This document shows, one piece after another, positions 10,627 to 19,905 of a DNA stretch of 64,000 nt. The notes under the pieces were generated by a model. The model did not search any database and was not told the origin of the DNA. It saw only the letters and a list, made by a program, of their open reading frames with translations. Both the position numbers and the translations under genes were made by a program. Source of the stretch: Aliigemmobacter aestuarii (GTDB lineage Bacteria > Pseudomonadota > Alphaproteobacteria > Rhodobacterales > Rhodobacteraceae); contig NZ_SSND01000006.1 of assembly GCF_004799285.1 (NCBI RefSeq), positions 1-64,000 on the forward strand. The letters run 5' to 3'. The stretch's first letter is position 1. Each line of letters begins with the position of its first letter.

Positions 10627-10647
10627 CCTATCGGAAAAGCCGATAGG
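10627..10647. promoter_or_regulatory. LysR-type operator dyad
   Basis: CCTATCGG-AAAAG-CCGATAGG is a perfect inverted repeat containing the T-N11-A pattern that LysR proteins bind. It lies 3 nt beyond the LysR stop codon and about 100 nt upstream of the transporter gene start. Read on the minus strand it could also form a weak terminator hairpin. Confidence 0.55.
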
Positions 10648-10650
10648 CCG

Positions 10651-11553
10651 TCACCGTTCGGGCACCGCCCCCTGCGCGGAACGGACGAAGTTCAGCGCGG
10701 GTGCCGAAAGCGGGGCGCCGCGCCGCCAGGCAAGGCCCACCTGCACCGTGGGCAGATCACCCGAAACATCGCGGATTTCGATCCGGTCGCCTTCCAGCGA
10801 CCACGGGCGATAGACCAGCCCCGGCAGCAGGGCCAGCCCCGCGCCCGTCGCCACCAGCGACCGGACCGCCTCGACGCTGCGGGTGCGGAAGGTGACCTGC
10901 GGCGGATGGGCGATCGAGGCCATAAGGGCGCGCGTCGCTTCCTCGATCTCGTCCACCATCAGCTGGATCAGCGGATAGCCGGCCAGTTCCTCGCGCGCGA
11001 TCGCCTCTTGCTGGGCCAGTTCGTGGCCCAGTGGCAGCCAGAGCCGGAACGGCGACACCAGCAGCGTCTCGACCTGCAGGGCCAGGCGGTCGCGAACGGA
11101 CGAAGTCAGCAGAACGGCCACATCCAGCTCGCCGCCGATCAGCAGGTGTTGAAGGTAGTCGCCGCTGTCCTCGATCACGTTCAGTTCGACCTGCGGATAG
11201 GCGCGGCGGAACCGGGCAAGGATGTCGGACAGGACATAGCCCGCCACAAGGCTTGTCACCCCCAGAGAAAGCCGCCCGGTGGTCTGTTCCGCCTCGCCGC
11301 GAAAGGCGTCGCGGGCGCGGGCCACGTCGCCCAGGATCTGGCGCGCATGGCGCAGGAAGGCGCTGCCCTTGTGGGTGATGCGCAGGCCCTTGGCCTGCCG
11401 TTCGAACAGCGTGACGCCCAGATCGTCTTCAAGCGAGCGGATTGCCTCGGTCACGCTGGACTGGCTGATCGACAGGACGCGCGCCGCGCCCGAAACGCTG
11501 CCCTGTTCGGCGGCGGCAACGAAGAACTGAAGCTGGCGCAGGGTGAAGGACAT
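10651..11553 (-). CDS. LysR-family transcriptional regulator
   Basis: A 300-residue LysR regulator. The N-terminal winged helix-turn-helix spans about residues 1-60 (LRQLQFFVAAAEQGSVSGAA, ISQSSVTEAI) and is followed by a periplasmic-binding-like effector domain. It lies upstream of and in the same direction as the ydc-like operon, unlike the usual divergent arrangement. A perfect T-N11-A dyad lies just past its stop, so it probably controls the transporter/dehydrogenase operon. The effector is unknown. It is 68 nt downstream of the peptide-type ABC operon and could be partly cotranscribed with it. Confidence 0.85.
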   Translation of the reverse strand: MSFTLRQLQFFVAAAEQGSVSGAARVLSISQSSVTEAIRSLEDDLGVTLFERQAKGLRITHKGSAFLRHARQILGDVARARDAFRGEAEQTTGRLSLGVTSLVAGYVLSDILARFRRAYPQVELNVIEDSGDYLQHLLIGGELDVAVLLTSSVRDRLALQVETLLVSPFRLWLPLGHELAQQEAIAREELAGYPLIQLMVDEIEEATRALMASIAHPPQVTFRTRSVEAVRSLVATGAGLALLPGLVYRPWSLEGDRIEIRDVSGDLPTVQVGLAWRRGAPLSAPALNFVRSAQGAVPER

Positions 11554-11621
11554 GGCGCAACCCTACGCATGCCCGCGGCGGCTGTCACCGCGGAATCGCG
11601 GCGCTGGCGCCGCCGCCCGGG

Positions 11622-12641
11622 TCAGGCCGGAACCGTCTCCATCAGTTCGCGCCAGCGGTGGCAGGCCACGGCGTGCCCTTCGCCCGACGGATCGCCCGAG
11701 GTTTCCAGCACAGGCTCCACCTTGCGGCACTGGTCGATGGCATGGGGGCAGCGGGTGTGGAACTTGCACCCCGTCGGCTGGTTCAGGGGCGAGGGGATTT
11801 CGCCCGTCAGCCTCTGGCCGCGCCCGCGGTCGTCGGGGTCGAGCGAGGGGATCGCCGAAAACAGCGCCCGCGTGTAGGGGTGGCGGGGGGCTGCGAACAG
11901 CGCGCGCGTCGGGGCGGTTTCCACCAGCCTGCCCAGATACATCACCGCCACATGGTCGCAGGTATGGGCCACGACCGAAAGGTCATGGCTGATGAACAGG
12001 AAAGTCAGCCCCAGATCGCGCTGCAATTGTTTCAGCAGGTTCAGAACGTCGGCCTGGATCGACACGTCGAGTGCCGCGACGCTTTCATCGGCCACGATGA
12101 ACCTTGGCCCCGCGACCAGCGCGCGCGCGATGGAGATGCGCTGGCGCTGCCCGCCCGAGAAGGCATGCGGAAAGCGGCGCAGGTGTTCGAGGTTCAACCG
12201 GCATTTCGCCGCGATCTCGCGCACGCGGTCGTCGGTATCGCTGCGGGTGCGGGTGATCCCCATCACCTCGAGCGGTTCGGCGATGATGTCGCGGACCGTC
12301 GTGCGTGGCGACAACGCGGCGTAGGGGTCCTGAAAGATCAGCTGCGCGCGCTTGCGGTAATCCTTCAGTGCGGCGCCGTCCAGCGTGGCGAGGTCGTAAT
12401 TCACCTCGCCGTCGCTGTATCGCGCGTGCCCCGCGGTGATCGGTGCGGCCTTCAGCAGCGCGCGCCCCAGCGTGGTCTTGCCCGATCCGCTTTCCCCCAC
12501 GAGGCCGAAGAACGATCCGCGCCGGATCGACAGAGACACTCCGTTCACCGCGTTCAGAACGCTGCGGTTGAACAGGCCCTTGCCGATCGGATAGCCGACC
12601 GTCAGGCTTTCGGCGGCGATCAGGATGTCATCGGTCGTCAT
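11622..12641 (-). CDS. Peptide-type ABC transporter ATP-binding protein (DppF/OppF-like)
   Basis: The ATG at 12641 overlaps the stop of the partner ATPase by 4 nt, fixing the start; the product is 339 residues. It has Walker A GESGSGKTT, signature FSGGQRQR, Walker B FIVADES and H-loop SHD. The C-terminal oligopeptide-transporter region has the usual cysteines (GCKFHTRCPHA) that bind an Fe-S cluster in some relatives. It is the last gene of the five-gene importer operon. The family carries di/oligopeptides, nickel, sugars or other solutes; the cargo here is discussed under the Pho box. Confidence 0.88.
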   Translation of the reverse strand: MTTDDILIAAESLTVGYPIGKGLFNRSVLNAVNGVSLSIRRGSFFGLVGESGSGKTTLGRALLKAAPITAGHARYSDGEVNYDLATLDGAALKDYRKRAQLIFQDPYAALSPRTTVRDIIAEPLEVMGITRTRSDTDDRVREIAAKCRLNLEHLRRFPHAFSGGQRQRISIARALVAGPRFIVADESVAALDVSIQADVLNLLKQLQRDLGLTFLFISHDLSVVAHTCDHVAVMYLGRLVETAPTRALFAAPRHPYTRALFSAIPSLDPDDRGRGQRLTGEIPSPLNQPTGCKFHTRCPHAIDQCRKVEPVLETSGDPSGEGHAVACHRWRELMETVPA

Positions 12642-13636
12642 GCGCCCTCCTCGGGGTCGTGCAGGTGGCAGGACACACGGTGCGTCGCGTCCACCCAGGT
12701 TTCGGCGGGCGGGCGCAGGCGGCAGATATCGCCAAGGAATTCGGTGCAGCGGGTGTTGAACACGCATCCCGTGGGCCGTTCCAGCGGCGAGGGGATGTCG
12801 CCCGGCACCGGTATCAGCGGCGCGTCGAGATCCTCGAGCCGGGGCAGGGCGCGCAGGAGGCCGCGCGTGTAGGGGTGCTTGGGGTGGCGGATCACCTCGC
12901 GCACCGGGCCTTCCTCGACCACGCGTCCCAGATACATCACGCAGACCTTGTCGGCGGTCTGCGCCACCACGCCCAGATCATGGGTGATGAACACGATCCC
13001 CATGTGGAATTCGCTCACCAGATCCAGCATCAGGTCAATCACCTGCGCCTGGATGGTGACGTCCAGCGCCGTGGTCGGCTCGTCCGCGATCAGAAGCCGG
13101 GGTTTCGTGGACAGCGCCATCGCGATCATCGCGCGCTGGCGCATGCCGCCCGACAGTTCGAAGGCATACTGGTCGAACCGCCGCGCGGGTTCCGAGATGC
13201 CCACACGGTCCAGCATCTCGATCGAGATTTCCCGCGCGCGTGCCTTCGTCATGTCAGAATGCAGCAGCAGCTGTTCCACCATCTGGCTGCCGATGGTGAT
13301 CGCGGGCGCGAAGCTGGCCATCGGTTCCTGGAAGATCATGGATATGGCGCCACCGCGCACGATCTTGAGGTCGGCGGGCCGGGTCAGCGACAGCACGTCG
13401 ACCGGCCCCTGATCGGTGTGCAGGATGATCCGGCTTTCGGGGCTGTAGACGGCGTTCTTGGCGTTGAGATGCATCAACGCCTTGGCCGTCACCGACTTGC
13501 CCGAACCGCTTTCGCCCACAAGGCCCATCACCTCGCCCTTGTTCAGGGAAAAGCTGACGTCATCGACCGCCGTGATCAGCCCCTCGTCGGTGCGGAACTT
13601 CAGCGTCAGGTTCTTGATTTCGATCAGGGCCGTCAT
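12638..13636 (-). CDS. Peptide-type ABC transporter ATP-binding protein (DppD/OppD-like)
   Basis: A 332-residue ATPase starting at an ATG (13636) that overlaps the permease stop by 4 nt. It has Walker A GESGSGKSVT, signature LSGGMRQR, Walker B LLIADEPTTALD and H-loop THD. The C-terminus has GCVFNTRCTEF, the oligopeptide-transporter signature. It pairs with the next gene as the heterodimeric ATPase of the importer. Confidence 0.88.
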   Translation of the reverse strand: MTALIEIKNLTLKFRTDEGLITAVDDVSFSLNKGEVMGLVGESGSGKSVTAKALMHLNAKNAVYSPESRIILHTDQGPVDVLSLTRPADLKIVRGGAISMIFQEPMASFAPAITIGSQMVEQLLLHSDMTKARAREISIEMLDRVGISEPARRFDQYAFELSGGMRQRAMIAMALSTKPRLLIADEPTTALDVTIQAQVIDLMLDLVSEFHMGIVFITHDLGVVAQTADKVCVMYLGRVVEEGPVREVIRHPKHPYTRGLLRALPRLEDLDAPLIPVPGDIPSPLERPTGCVFNTRCTEFLGDICRLRPPAETWVDATHRVSCHLHDPEEGA

Positions 13637-14787
13637 TTGTGGGTGTCCGAATAGGGGTCGGCGGCATCGCGCAGGCCGTCGCCGACAAAGACGAAGGCCA
13701 TGACCAGCGCGATGAAGAAGATCACCGGGATGAAATACCACTGGTAGTTCAGCAGCACGTCGGCCGAGGTGACGTTCTGCAACATCACACCCAGCGAATT
13801 GACCGGGTCCTTCAACCCCAGCCCGATGAAGGAAAGCGCGGTTTCCGAAAGCACCATGTAGGGGAAGGAAATCACCAGATCGACGATGATGTAGCTGGTG
13901 AACGAGGGCAGCAGGTGCCGGCGGATGATATGCGACGACGACGCGCCGCACAGCTGCGCGGCCAGCACGTATTCCTGGTTGCGTTCGGTCAGAAGATGCG
14001 TGCGCACCCGTCGCGCCAGCGTGGGCCAGCCGATCAGCCCAAGGATCAGCGAGATGAAGAAGAACCGCTGTTCGGCTGTCCATTCCTGCGGGATGAAGGC
14101 CGCGATGGCCATGAACAGCGGGATCGTGGGCACGGTGCGCACCGCATCGGTGATCATCTGGATCACGCTGTCGATCCGCCCGCCGTAATACCCCGACACC
14201 CCGCCGATGACCAAGGCCAGCACAAAAGCGATGAATACCCCGATGGTGCCCACCTGCATCGAGGTCCAGATCGCATGCAGCGTGCGCGAGAAGATGTCCT
14301 TGCCGGCCGAATCCGTGCCGAAAAGGTGGATGAAGCCTTCGTCCATCCCGAACAGCCGCGTCTTCAGCGGGATGACGCCGAACAGCTTGTAGGGGCTGCC
14401 CTCGACGAAGAACTGGACGTAACGGCGCTTGTCCTCGTTCACCGTTTCCACCCAGCGGAAGTTGGTGGCGATGGAACGTTCGCGTTCCACCGTGTGCAGG
14501 AAGGGGCGCAGCGAACAGCCGTTCTTGTCGCAGAACATCGGGATCGTCGGCGCGCCGTTCAGGTAATCCTTGTTCCGTCCGGCCGCCGTCGGGTCGTAGG
14601 GCGACAGGAAGGGGGCGAAGATCCCCGCCAGCATCAGCACGATCAGGAAGCCGAGCGCGATCATCGCCGCGCGCTGCTTCTTGAACCGCGCCCAGATCAG
14701 TTGCCGCTGCGAGGCGGTGAAATAGGCCTCTTTCGCCTTCTGGTCGCGCAGGCCCGCGGCGGGCGGAACATGGGTTTCCGTCGTCAT
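13633..14787 (-). CDS. Peptide-type ABC transporter permease (DppC/OppC-like)
   Basis: A 384-residue permease. The N-terminal segment (residues 30-65) includes a first membrane helix and the family motif FAPFLSPYDP. A large periplasmic insertion of about 100 residues precedes GTDSAGKDIFSR, the hallmark of OppC/DppC proteins. Five further hydrophobic segments and the coupling loop (AAQLCGASSSHIIRRHLLP) follow. The insertion makes it longer than the usual ~300 residues and resembles the microcin C/YejE-like subgroup. It is 12 nt downstream of its partner permease gene. Confidence 0.87.
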   Translation of the reverse strand: MTTETHVPPAAGLRDQKAKEAYFTASQRQLIWARFKKQRAAMIALGFLIVLMLAGIFAPFLSPYDPTAAGRNKDYLNGAPTIPMFCDKNGCSLRPFLHTVERERSIATNFRWVETVNEDKRRYVQFFVEGSPYKLFGVIPLKTRLFGMDEGFIHLFGTDSAGKDIFSRTLHAIWTSMQVGTIGVFIAFVLALVIGGVSGYYGGRIDSVIQMITDAVRTVPTIPLFMAIAAFIPQEWTAEQRFFFISLILGLIGWPTLARRVRTHLLTERNQEYVLAAQLCGASSSHIIRRHLLPSFTSYIIVDLVISFPYMVLSETALSFIGLGLKDPVNSLGVMLQNVTSADVLLNYQWYFIPVIFFIALVMAFVFVGDGLRDAADPYSDTHK

Positions 14788-14799
14788 CTCACCACCCCA

Positions 14800-15804
14800 T
14801 TATCGCAGGATGCTCTTGCGGACCCGCGGGTCCAGAACCGCAAGCAACACATCGGTCAGGAAATTCAGCGTGACGATGGAGGCGGTCAGAAGAAAGATGA
14901 TCGCCCCGGCAAGCTGCTGGTCGTTCGACCGCGCCAGCGCCTCGATCAGAAGGGCGCCCGCGTCGGTCAGCGTCAGGATCAGCGCCACGATGGGCAGTTC
15001 GTTGAAGATCCGGTTCAGGTCGAAGCCCAGGCTGTTGACGATCGGCCCCAGGGCATGGCGTGCCGGATAGCGCCACAGCAGCGCGCGCCCGTGCACCCCC
15101 CGCGCCGCGGCCGCGGTGACATAGAGCTTGCCGATCTCGTCCGACATCAGCGCCCGCACGGTCTGAAGCGCAAACGCGGTGGCCGACCAGCCCAGGATGA
15201 AGATCGGCAGCCAGATGTGTTTCAGCAGGTCGACCACCCTGTCCCAGGACCAGGGTGCATCGCGGTATTCTGGCGAAAAGAGCCCGGTCAGGGTTTCCCC
15301 GAAATAGACCGTGGAAAACAGCATGATCATCAGCGCCAGAAGGAAGTTCGGCATGGCCAGGCCGAAATAGCTGATGAAGCGCAGCGAGTTGTTCAGCAGC
15401 GCGTTCGAGGACGCGGCCGAGATCATGCCCACCGGCAGCGCCACGGCATAGGCCAGCGTCAGCGCGGCAAGGCAGATCCCCAGCGAGATCCAGAATTTCG
15501 TGCCCAGAAGCTGGGCGATGTCGACCCTGAGGATGCAGCTTTCGCCGAATTCGCCCCGGAAGGCGTTCACGATCCAGCTTGCCCAGCGTTCGACAAAGGG
15601 ACGGTCAAGGCCGAGTCGGGCGCGTTCGTTCTCGATGTCCTGGATGGTGATGTTCTGGCCCTGGGTGTTCTTGTAGGCCAGATAGCGTTCCGCGCAATCG
15701 CCGGGAACCAGTTCCATGAGGGTGAACACGACCAGCGAGACGAGGATCAGCGTGATCATCGCCATGGCCGCCCGTGTCGCCACGAATCTGCCGAATTGAA
15801 GCAT
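14800..15804 (-). CDS. Peptide-type ABC transporter permease (DppB/OppB-like)
   Basis: A 334-residue membrane protein with an N-terminal helix (MAMITLILVSLVVFTLMEL) followed by ELVPGD, as in DppB/OppB proteins. Central helices and the coupling loop (VTAAARGVHGRALLWRYPA) follow. A GGGAAG-like ribosome site precedes the ATG. It is the first of two permease genes, 118 nt after the binding-protein gene. Confidence 0.88.
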   Translation of the reverse strand: MLQFGRFVATRAAMAMITLILVSLVVFTLMELVPGDCAERYLAYKNTQGQNITIQDIENERARLGLDRPFVERWASWIVNAFRGEFGESCILRVDIAQLLGTKFWISLGICLAALTLAYAVALPVGMISAASSNALLNNSLRFISYFGLAMPNFLLALMIMLFSTVYFGETLTGLFSPEYRDAPWSWDRVVDLLKHIWLPIFILGWSATAFALQTVRALMSDEIGKLYVTAAAARGVHGRALLWRYPARHALGPIVNSLGFDLNRIFNELPIVALILTLTDAGALLIEALARSNDQQLAGAIIFLLTASIVTLNFLTDVLLAVLDPRVRKSILR

Positions 15805-15922
15805 CGCTTCCCGTCATCCCTGTGGTGTCTTCTTTCATGGCGCCTGTGTCTGCGCCTTCGGTCGGCGGGTCGCGGGCGGCGGCTATGCCGCCCGCGACAG
15901 GGTCATGCGGGCCTTGGCCCCC

Positions 15923-17962
15923 TCATTCGTCCAGCCACCACTGGGACGCCCGATAGGGGTAGGTCCTGTAGTATTCATAGGACGCGGTCTTGAAGTCCGC
16001 GAAGTTCTTCAGCTTGTTCGAATGGTAGATCGGGTTCGGCGCGCTGACCGTGCCGATGAACAGCATGTTGCCGGTCATGTTCTCCACCAGACGGGCGCCG
16101 ATGGCATCGGATTCCGGCGTGCCGACGGGCGTCGACTGGAAGGCGTTGATGTCCTCGATCATCTGCTTGACGAAGTCCGGCGGTTCGACACCCGCGGCTC
16201 CGTTCGATTCCACCCATTCCGCCCACAGCATGCCGGAGCGATGCGCGAAATAGTTCTCGAACGGGGGAACGAACAGTTCGTTCGTGCCCAGGATGATGGC
16301 AAGCGGCTGACCTTTGCCCCAGAGACCCACGTCAAGCTGGTTGGCCGACTGCGCCGAACGGTATTCGTCGGGCGTGACTTCCTTCACGACCGACTGGATG
16401 CCGACATCGGCCCAGAACTGCGCCACCAGTTCCACCGTCTGCCCCGCGATGCCCTGGGTCGAGAAGTTCATGTTCAGGACCAGTTTTTCGCCGTTGGGGA
16501 GTTCGCGGAATCCGTCGCCGTCGGTGTCCTTCAGGCCGATTTCGTCCAGAACGGCCTTGGCGGCTTCTGGGTCGTATTCGGCCTTGTGGGTCTTCCACTT
16601 CTCATCGACGAAGGGCGGCGCGGGCGAGAAGGCCACGTATTGCTGCGGCGTGCCCTGGCCGAAATAGGCGAGTTCGTTCAACTCGTCGCGGTTGATGGCG
16701 ATCGACATCGCCTCGCGGAAGCGGACGTCGCCGAAGACGGCGCGCTTGGCCTCGTCAGGGTGGGTCACGTTGAAGCTGAACGCCGACATGGTGATGTCGG
16801 GTCGCAGGTCCACCGTGAAGTTGCCCTTTTCCTGGTTCTCCAGAAGGATCGGGGCCGAGGCGAGTTGCAGCGACTGCGCCTTGTAATCGGCCTCGGCGTT
16901 CACGAGTTTCAGCAGACGCACTTCGTTGTCGTTGATGTAAAGCTCGTTCTGGCGCGGGATGTAGGGCAGTTGCTGGCCGGTCGGATCCACCTGGAAGAAA
17001 TAGGGGTTGGCCACCAGCCGCCGGTATTCGGTGGTGTCTTCCACATAGATGTGGCTTTCCAGCGTGGGCGAGGTCGCCGCGGGCAGGTTGGCCACGATCT
17101 GCGAATGCGACAGCATCGGCGTGGGCGTGTCCATCCAGTCCGAGTTGCCGTAATAGGCCTTGATCGCGTCATAGCCGTTGGCAAAGCCCAGGGACTGGGC
17201 ATAGGCATCGGCTTCGGGGTTGATCGCGGGGTGGAACTTGCCCAGGAAGTGCTTGGGCTGGAAACCCTGCGCATAGGACGTGGCGAAATGCGCCAGAAGC
17301 CCCGGCTTCGGCGCCGGCAGCTTGAAGACCACGGTGGTTTCGTCCGGCGCATCGACCGACATCGGCTGACCGGCGACCAGCGCGTAATCCTTGGGCGTCT
17401 CGTAGATGTTGGTGTCGAGCATCAGGTTTTCATACCAGAACTCCACATCGGCCGAGGTGAAGGGCGCCCCGTCCGACCATTTGTGGCCGGGCCGCAGCTT
17501 GAACGTCAGTTCCGTGTAATCGGCGTTCCAGCTCCAGGATTGCGCGACGTTCGGCACGATCGTCTGAAGGTCGTCCGAATAGCGCACGAGGTTTACATGC
17601 CGCACCGACATGAAGTCGGAGGTGCCGGCCTCGGTCGCATTCGAAAGCCCGTCGAACACGCCGCCATAGCGCCCCACGCTTTCATAGGGAATCATGACCA
17701 GCGGTTCCGAGGGCAGGCGTTCGGCCAGCGGCGGAAGGTCCGGATTGCCCTGGATCTCGGCGTTCAGCGCGGCGATTTCGGGATTTTCCTTGAACTCCAT
17801 CGTGCAGCCTGCGGCGGCCTGGAATTCGGACAGATCATATTGCTGGGGGAAGGCGCCGGGGGCCACACCCTGCGGGTCGGCAAGGTTGATGGCCGGGCAG
17901 TTCGCAGAGGCGGCAGCCGGGATCAGCAGCAGCGCCACGCCGGATAAAAGGTGCTTTCTCAT
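15923..17962 (-). CDS. Peptide-type ABC transporter substrate-binding protein (family 5)
   Basis: A 679-residue extracellular solute-binding protein. The signal peptide (MRKHLLSGVALLLIPAAASA) is cleaved before NCPAI. AGGAGAGAG precedes the ATG. Family 5 motifs include FKLRPGHKWSDGAPFTSADV (residues about 165-185) and FREAMSIAINRDELN. The protein is longer than DppA/OppA (about 540), as in the YejA-like or large-substrate subgroup. It heads the five-gene importer operon and has a Pho box upstream, which suggests induction by phosphate starvation and so a phosphorus-containing ligand. The adjacent hydrolase gene favours a phosphonate ester or phosphodiester, but this is inference. Confidence 0.88.
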   Translation of the reverse strand: MRKHLLSGVALLLIPAAASANCPAINLADPQGVAPGAFPQQYDLSEFQAAAGCTMEFKENPEIAALNAEIQGNPDLPPLAERLPSEPLVMIPYESVGRYGGVFDGLSNATEAGTSDFMSVRHVNLVRYSDDLQTIVPNVAQSWSWNADYTELTFKLRPGHKWSDGAPFTSADVEFWYENLMLDTNIYETPKDYALVAGQPMSVDAPDETTVVFKLPAPKPGLLAHFATSYAQGFQPKHFLGKFHPAINPEADAYAQSLGFANGYDAIKAYYGNSDWMDTPTPMLSHSQIVANLPAATSPTLESHIYVEDTTEYRRLVANPYFFQVDPTGQQLPYIPRQNELYINDNEVRLLKLVNAEADYKAQSLQLASAPILLENQEKGNFTVDLRPDITMSAFSFNVTHPDEAKRAVFGDVRFREAMSIAINRDELNELAYFGQGTPQQYVAFSPAPPFVDEKWKTHKAEYDPEAAKAVLDEIGLKDTDGDGFRELPNGEKLVLNMNFSTQGIAGQTVELVAQFWADVGIQSVVKEVTPDEYRSAQSANQLDVGLWGKGQPLAIILGTNELFVPPFENYFAHRSGMLWAEWVESNGAAGVEPPDFVKQMIEDINAFQSTPVGTPESDAIGARLVENMTGNMLFIGTVSAPNPIYHSNKLKNFADFKTASYEYYRTYPYRASQWWLDE

Positions 17963-18181
17963 TCTCTCTCCTGTCGTCTGTCAGATTGCGGTAGCGGGTC
18001 GGCGTTATTGTTCTTGTCCCCTTGCCCAAGGCGGGCCCGAAAGCCGGATGCCGTGATGCGGGGAAGGCGATGTCTGGACGTTTCCGCCAGCGTGCCCGGG
18101 GCGACCTGCGTCGTCATGCCGTCGGATGCTTGCGATGCCCCCTTTCCAATGCGCCGGATTGCCGGATCGCCGACAGCGGCT

Positions 18182-18215
18182 GTTAGACCCGGCCAAGGTG
18201 ACAGCGACGTGACAG
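18182..18215 (-). promoter_or_regulatory. Pho box and -10 element upstream of the importer operon
   Basis: On the minus strand, two identical 7-mers CTGTCAC (18215-18209 and 18204-18198) are separated by 4 nt. This matches the PhoB consensus CTGTCAT-N4-CTGTCAT at 6 of 7 positions in each half. Ten nt downstream lies TCTAAC (18187-18182), which matches TATAAT at 4 of 6 and sits at the usual distance for a PhoB-activated promoter without a -35. The binding-protein gene starts about 210 nt further on, so the leader would be long. Confidence 0.65.
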
Positions 18216-18240
18216 CCGGGCTTTGCCGCGTCGCCGTTCT

Positions 18241-18256
18241 GCCCCGCGCGCGGGGC
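18241..18256. other. GC palindrome abutting the hydrolase stop codon
   Basis: GCCCCGCGCGCGGGGC is a 16-nt perfect palindrome directly after the TAG stop at 18257-18259. It may form a short 3'-end hairpin, but no U-tract follows. Confidence 0.4.
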
Positions 18257-19772
18257 CTATCCCGCCCTGGCGCGCCTGATCCCGTCGGGCGTCGCCATGG
18301 TTCTTGAAAAAAGCCCTTCGGAATGTGTCATCCGATGGTCGATCAAGCGCCGGGTCATGTCCAGCAGAACCGCCGCGTGGGCTGGATCATCGGCCAGATT
18401 CCGGGCCTCGCCCGCGCCTTCTGCATCAAACAGCAGCGGCGGCAGCCCGCCGTTGAAATGGACAAGCGTGAATCGCGGCCCGCGCAGGACCGCAAGGTTC
18501 GCCCGGTCGCAGTCCAGGCCCAGCCGATTCTGCCACAGCGTGGGCGTGATCGGATCGCCGTAATCCAGTTCGGAATAACTGTGATCGCGCCAGTCCGCGG
18601 GCGGCCTTCCGTCGAGGAAGGGCCTGAGGCTGCGCCCGTCCATCGTGTCGGGAATGTCGAGCCCCAGCAGATCGAGGATCGTGGGCGTCACGTCGACGGA
18701 TTCGGTCGGATGATCCCAGGCAATGCCGTGGCTGGCCGGGCGGTCGGGGTCACGGATGATGAGCGGGGTCGCGAAGGCCGCGTCGTGCCAGGTCATCTTG
18801 CCCCATCCGTGATGGTCGCCCAGCATCTCGGCATGGTCGGCGGTCAGGATCAGCAAAGTTTCGTCGTAAAGTTCGCTGTCCTTCAGGAACCGCAGGATGC
18901 GGCCCAGGTGATCGTCCACCTCCTTGGCGAGGCCCAGATAGATCGACCGGAGCATCGCGATGTTGTCTTCGGTTTCGGGCAGGTCGGGGAAGCCTTCGAC
19001 ATTCGATGCGAAGGTCTTGGCATCCAGCCAGACATCGACGAAGGGGTGCTGCGCGCGGGCGGCGGCCTTGTCCAGCGGACGGTCGGGTTCGGGCACGGTG
19101 GCCGGGTCGATCATCCGGTTGTAGGGCGCGGGCGCGACCAGCGGGGGATGCGGGCGGATATAGGTCAGATGCGCGAACCATCCGCGGGGGCGGGCGGCCA
19201 GGTCGGCCAGCAGGCGATCGGTCAGGAAGGCGGTGTCGCTGTCCTCGGCGCGGTAGAGCGCGGGATCGTCCGGCCTTTCGCCCGCGGGGCGGAAGATGTC
19301 GGGGTAGGGCGGAACGTCATAGCCCTTTGCGATCAGATGCGCGCGCCAGGGCCAGCTTTCTTCAAGCCGCATCTCGACCGCCTCGACGAAGCCGGGCATG
19401 ACCTGTTCATAGGTTTTTAGCGCCGGATCGTCGGGATGGTGGACCCGCGGGTCGCGGGTGCTGTCGGTGTAGCCGAAAAGCAAGGGCAGCCAGCCGCCCT
19501 TGCGCACCTCGGTGGCAAGGTTGGGCTTGTCATGGGGCAGGGGGGGTTCCGTTCCTGACGGCGCGATGGTTCATCGCGTACTGCCCGGTCAGGATCGAGG
19601 CGCGCGACGGCCCGCAGGGATTTGTCACCGAATGGTGGCGGCGGAAGGTCGTGCCCTCGGCCATCAGCGCGCGCATGTTCGGAAGGCTGACCGCGTTGGC
19701 AAGGGCGCCATGCAGGCAGTCGGCGCGCATCTGATCGATCACGACGAAAAGGACATTCCGCCTGTGGCGCAC
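18257..19772 (-). pseudogene. Sulfatase-fold phosphonate monoester/phosphodiester hydrolase, split by one extra base
   Basis: A GTG at 19772 with GGGAG 7 nt upstream begins VRHRRNVLFVVIDQMRADC. The frame stops at about residue 81 after TPPAP. Removing one C from the seven-C run (plus-strand G7 at 19540-19546) restores TPLPHDKPNLATEVRKGGW and an uninterrupted 504-residue protein. The formylglycine motif is C53-G-P-S-R, with D13 and a late TADHAEMLGDHHGWGK for metal binding. The QYAMNHRAV segment resembles the phosphonate monoester hydrolase branch of the sulfatase superfamily. Its place beside phnWAY supports organophosphonate or diester cleavage. The shift may be a true null mutation, homopolymer phase variation or a sequencing error. 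Confidence 0.75.
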
Positions 19773-19831
19773 GTTCCGTCTCCCAACCCTGTCAGGGCAG
19801 GAAATACGCAGATTCGAGTCGACGCAAGAAG

Positions 19832-19850
19832 TTTGTGGGGTTTTGTGTGA
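19832..19850. promoter_or_regulatory. Tandem TGTGNGATT-type operator, site A
   Basis: TTTGTGGGGTTTTGTGTGA lies 60-78 nt upstream of the hydrolase GTG. It reads as two direct 10-nt units of TGTGNG(A/G)TTT. The same pattern is found before the DeoR gene at 25695-25769, which suggests a common repressor. Confidence 0.5.
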
Positions 19851-19905
19851 TTTTGGCCGGAGGGTTGGGGGTTGCCGAAAAACCGCGCGAAAACTCAGGC
19901 AATTG

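Noticed and set aside
17971-17984. CTGTCGTCTGTCAG as a second Pho box
   Set aside because: The two halves have no 4-nt spacer and the motif lies at the ribosome site of the binding-protein gene.
18257-19507. Second part of the hydrolase as an independent gene from GTG 19507
   Set aside because: It would lack the nucleophile and first metal ligands, and the upstream frame continues it after a one-base correction.
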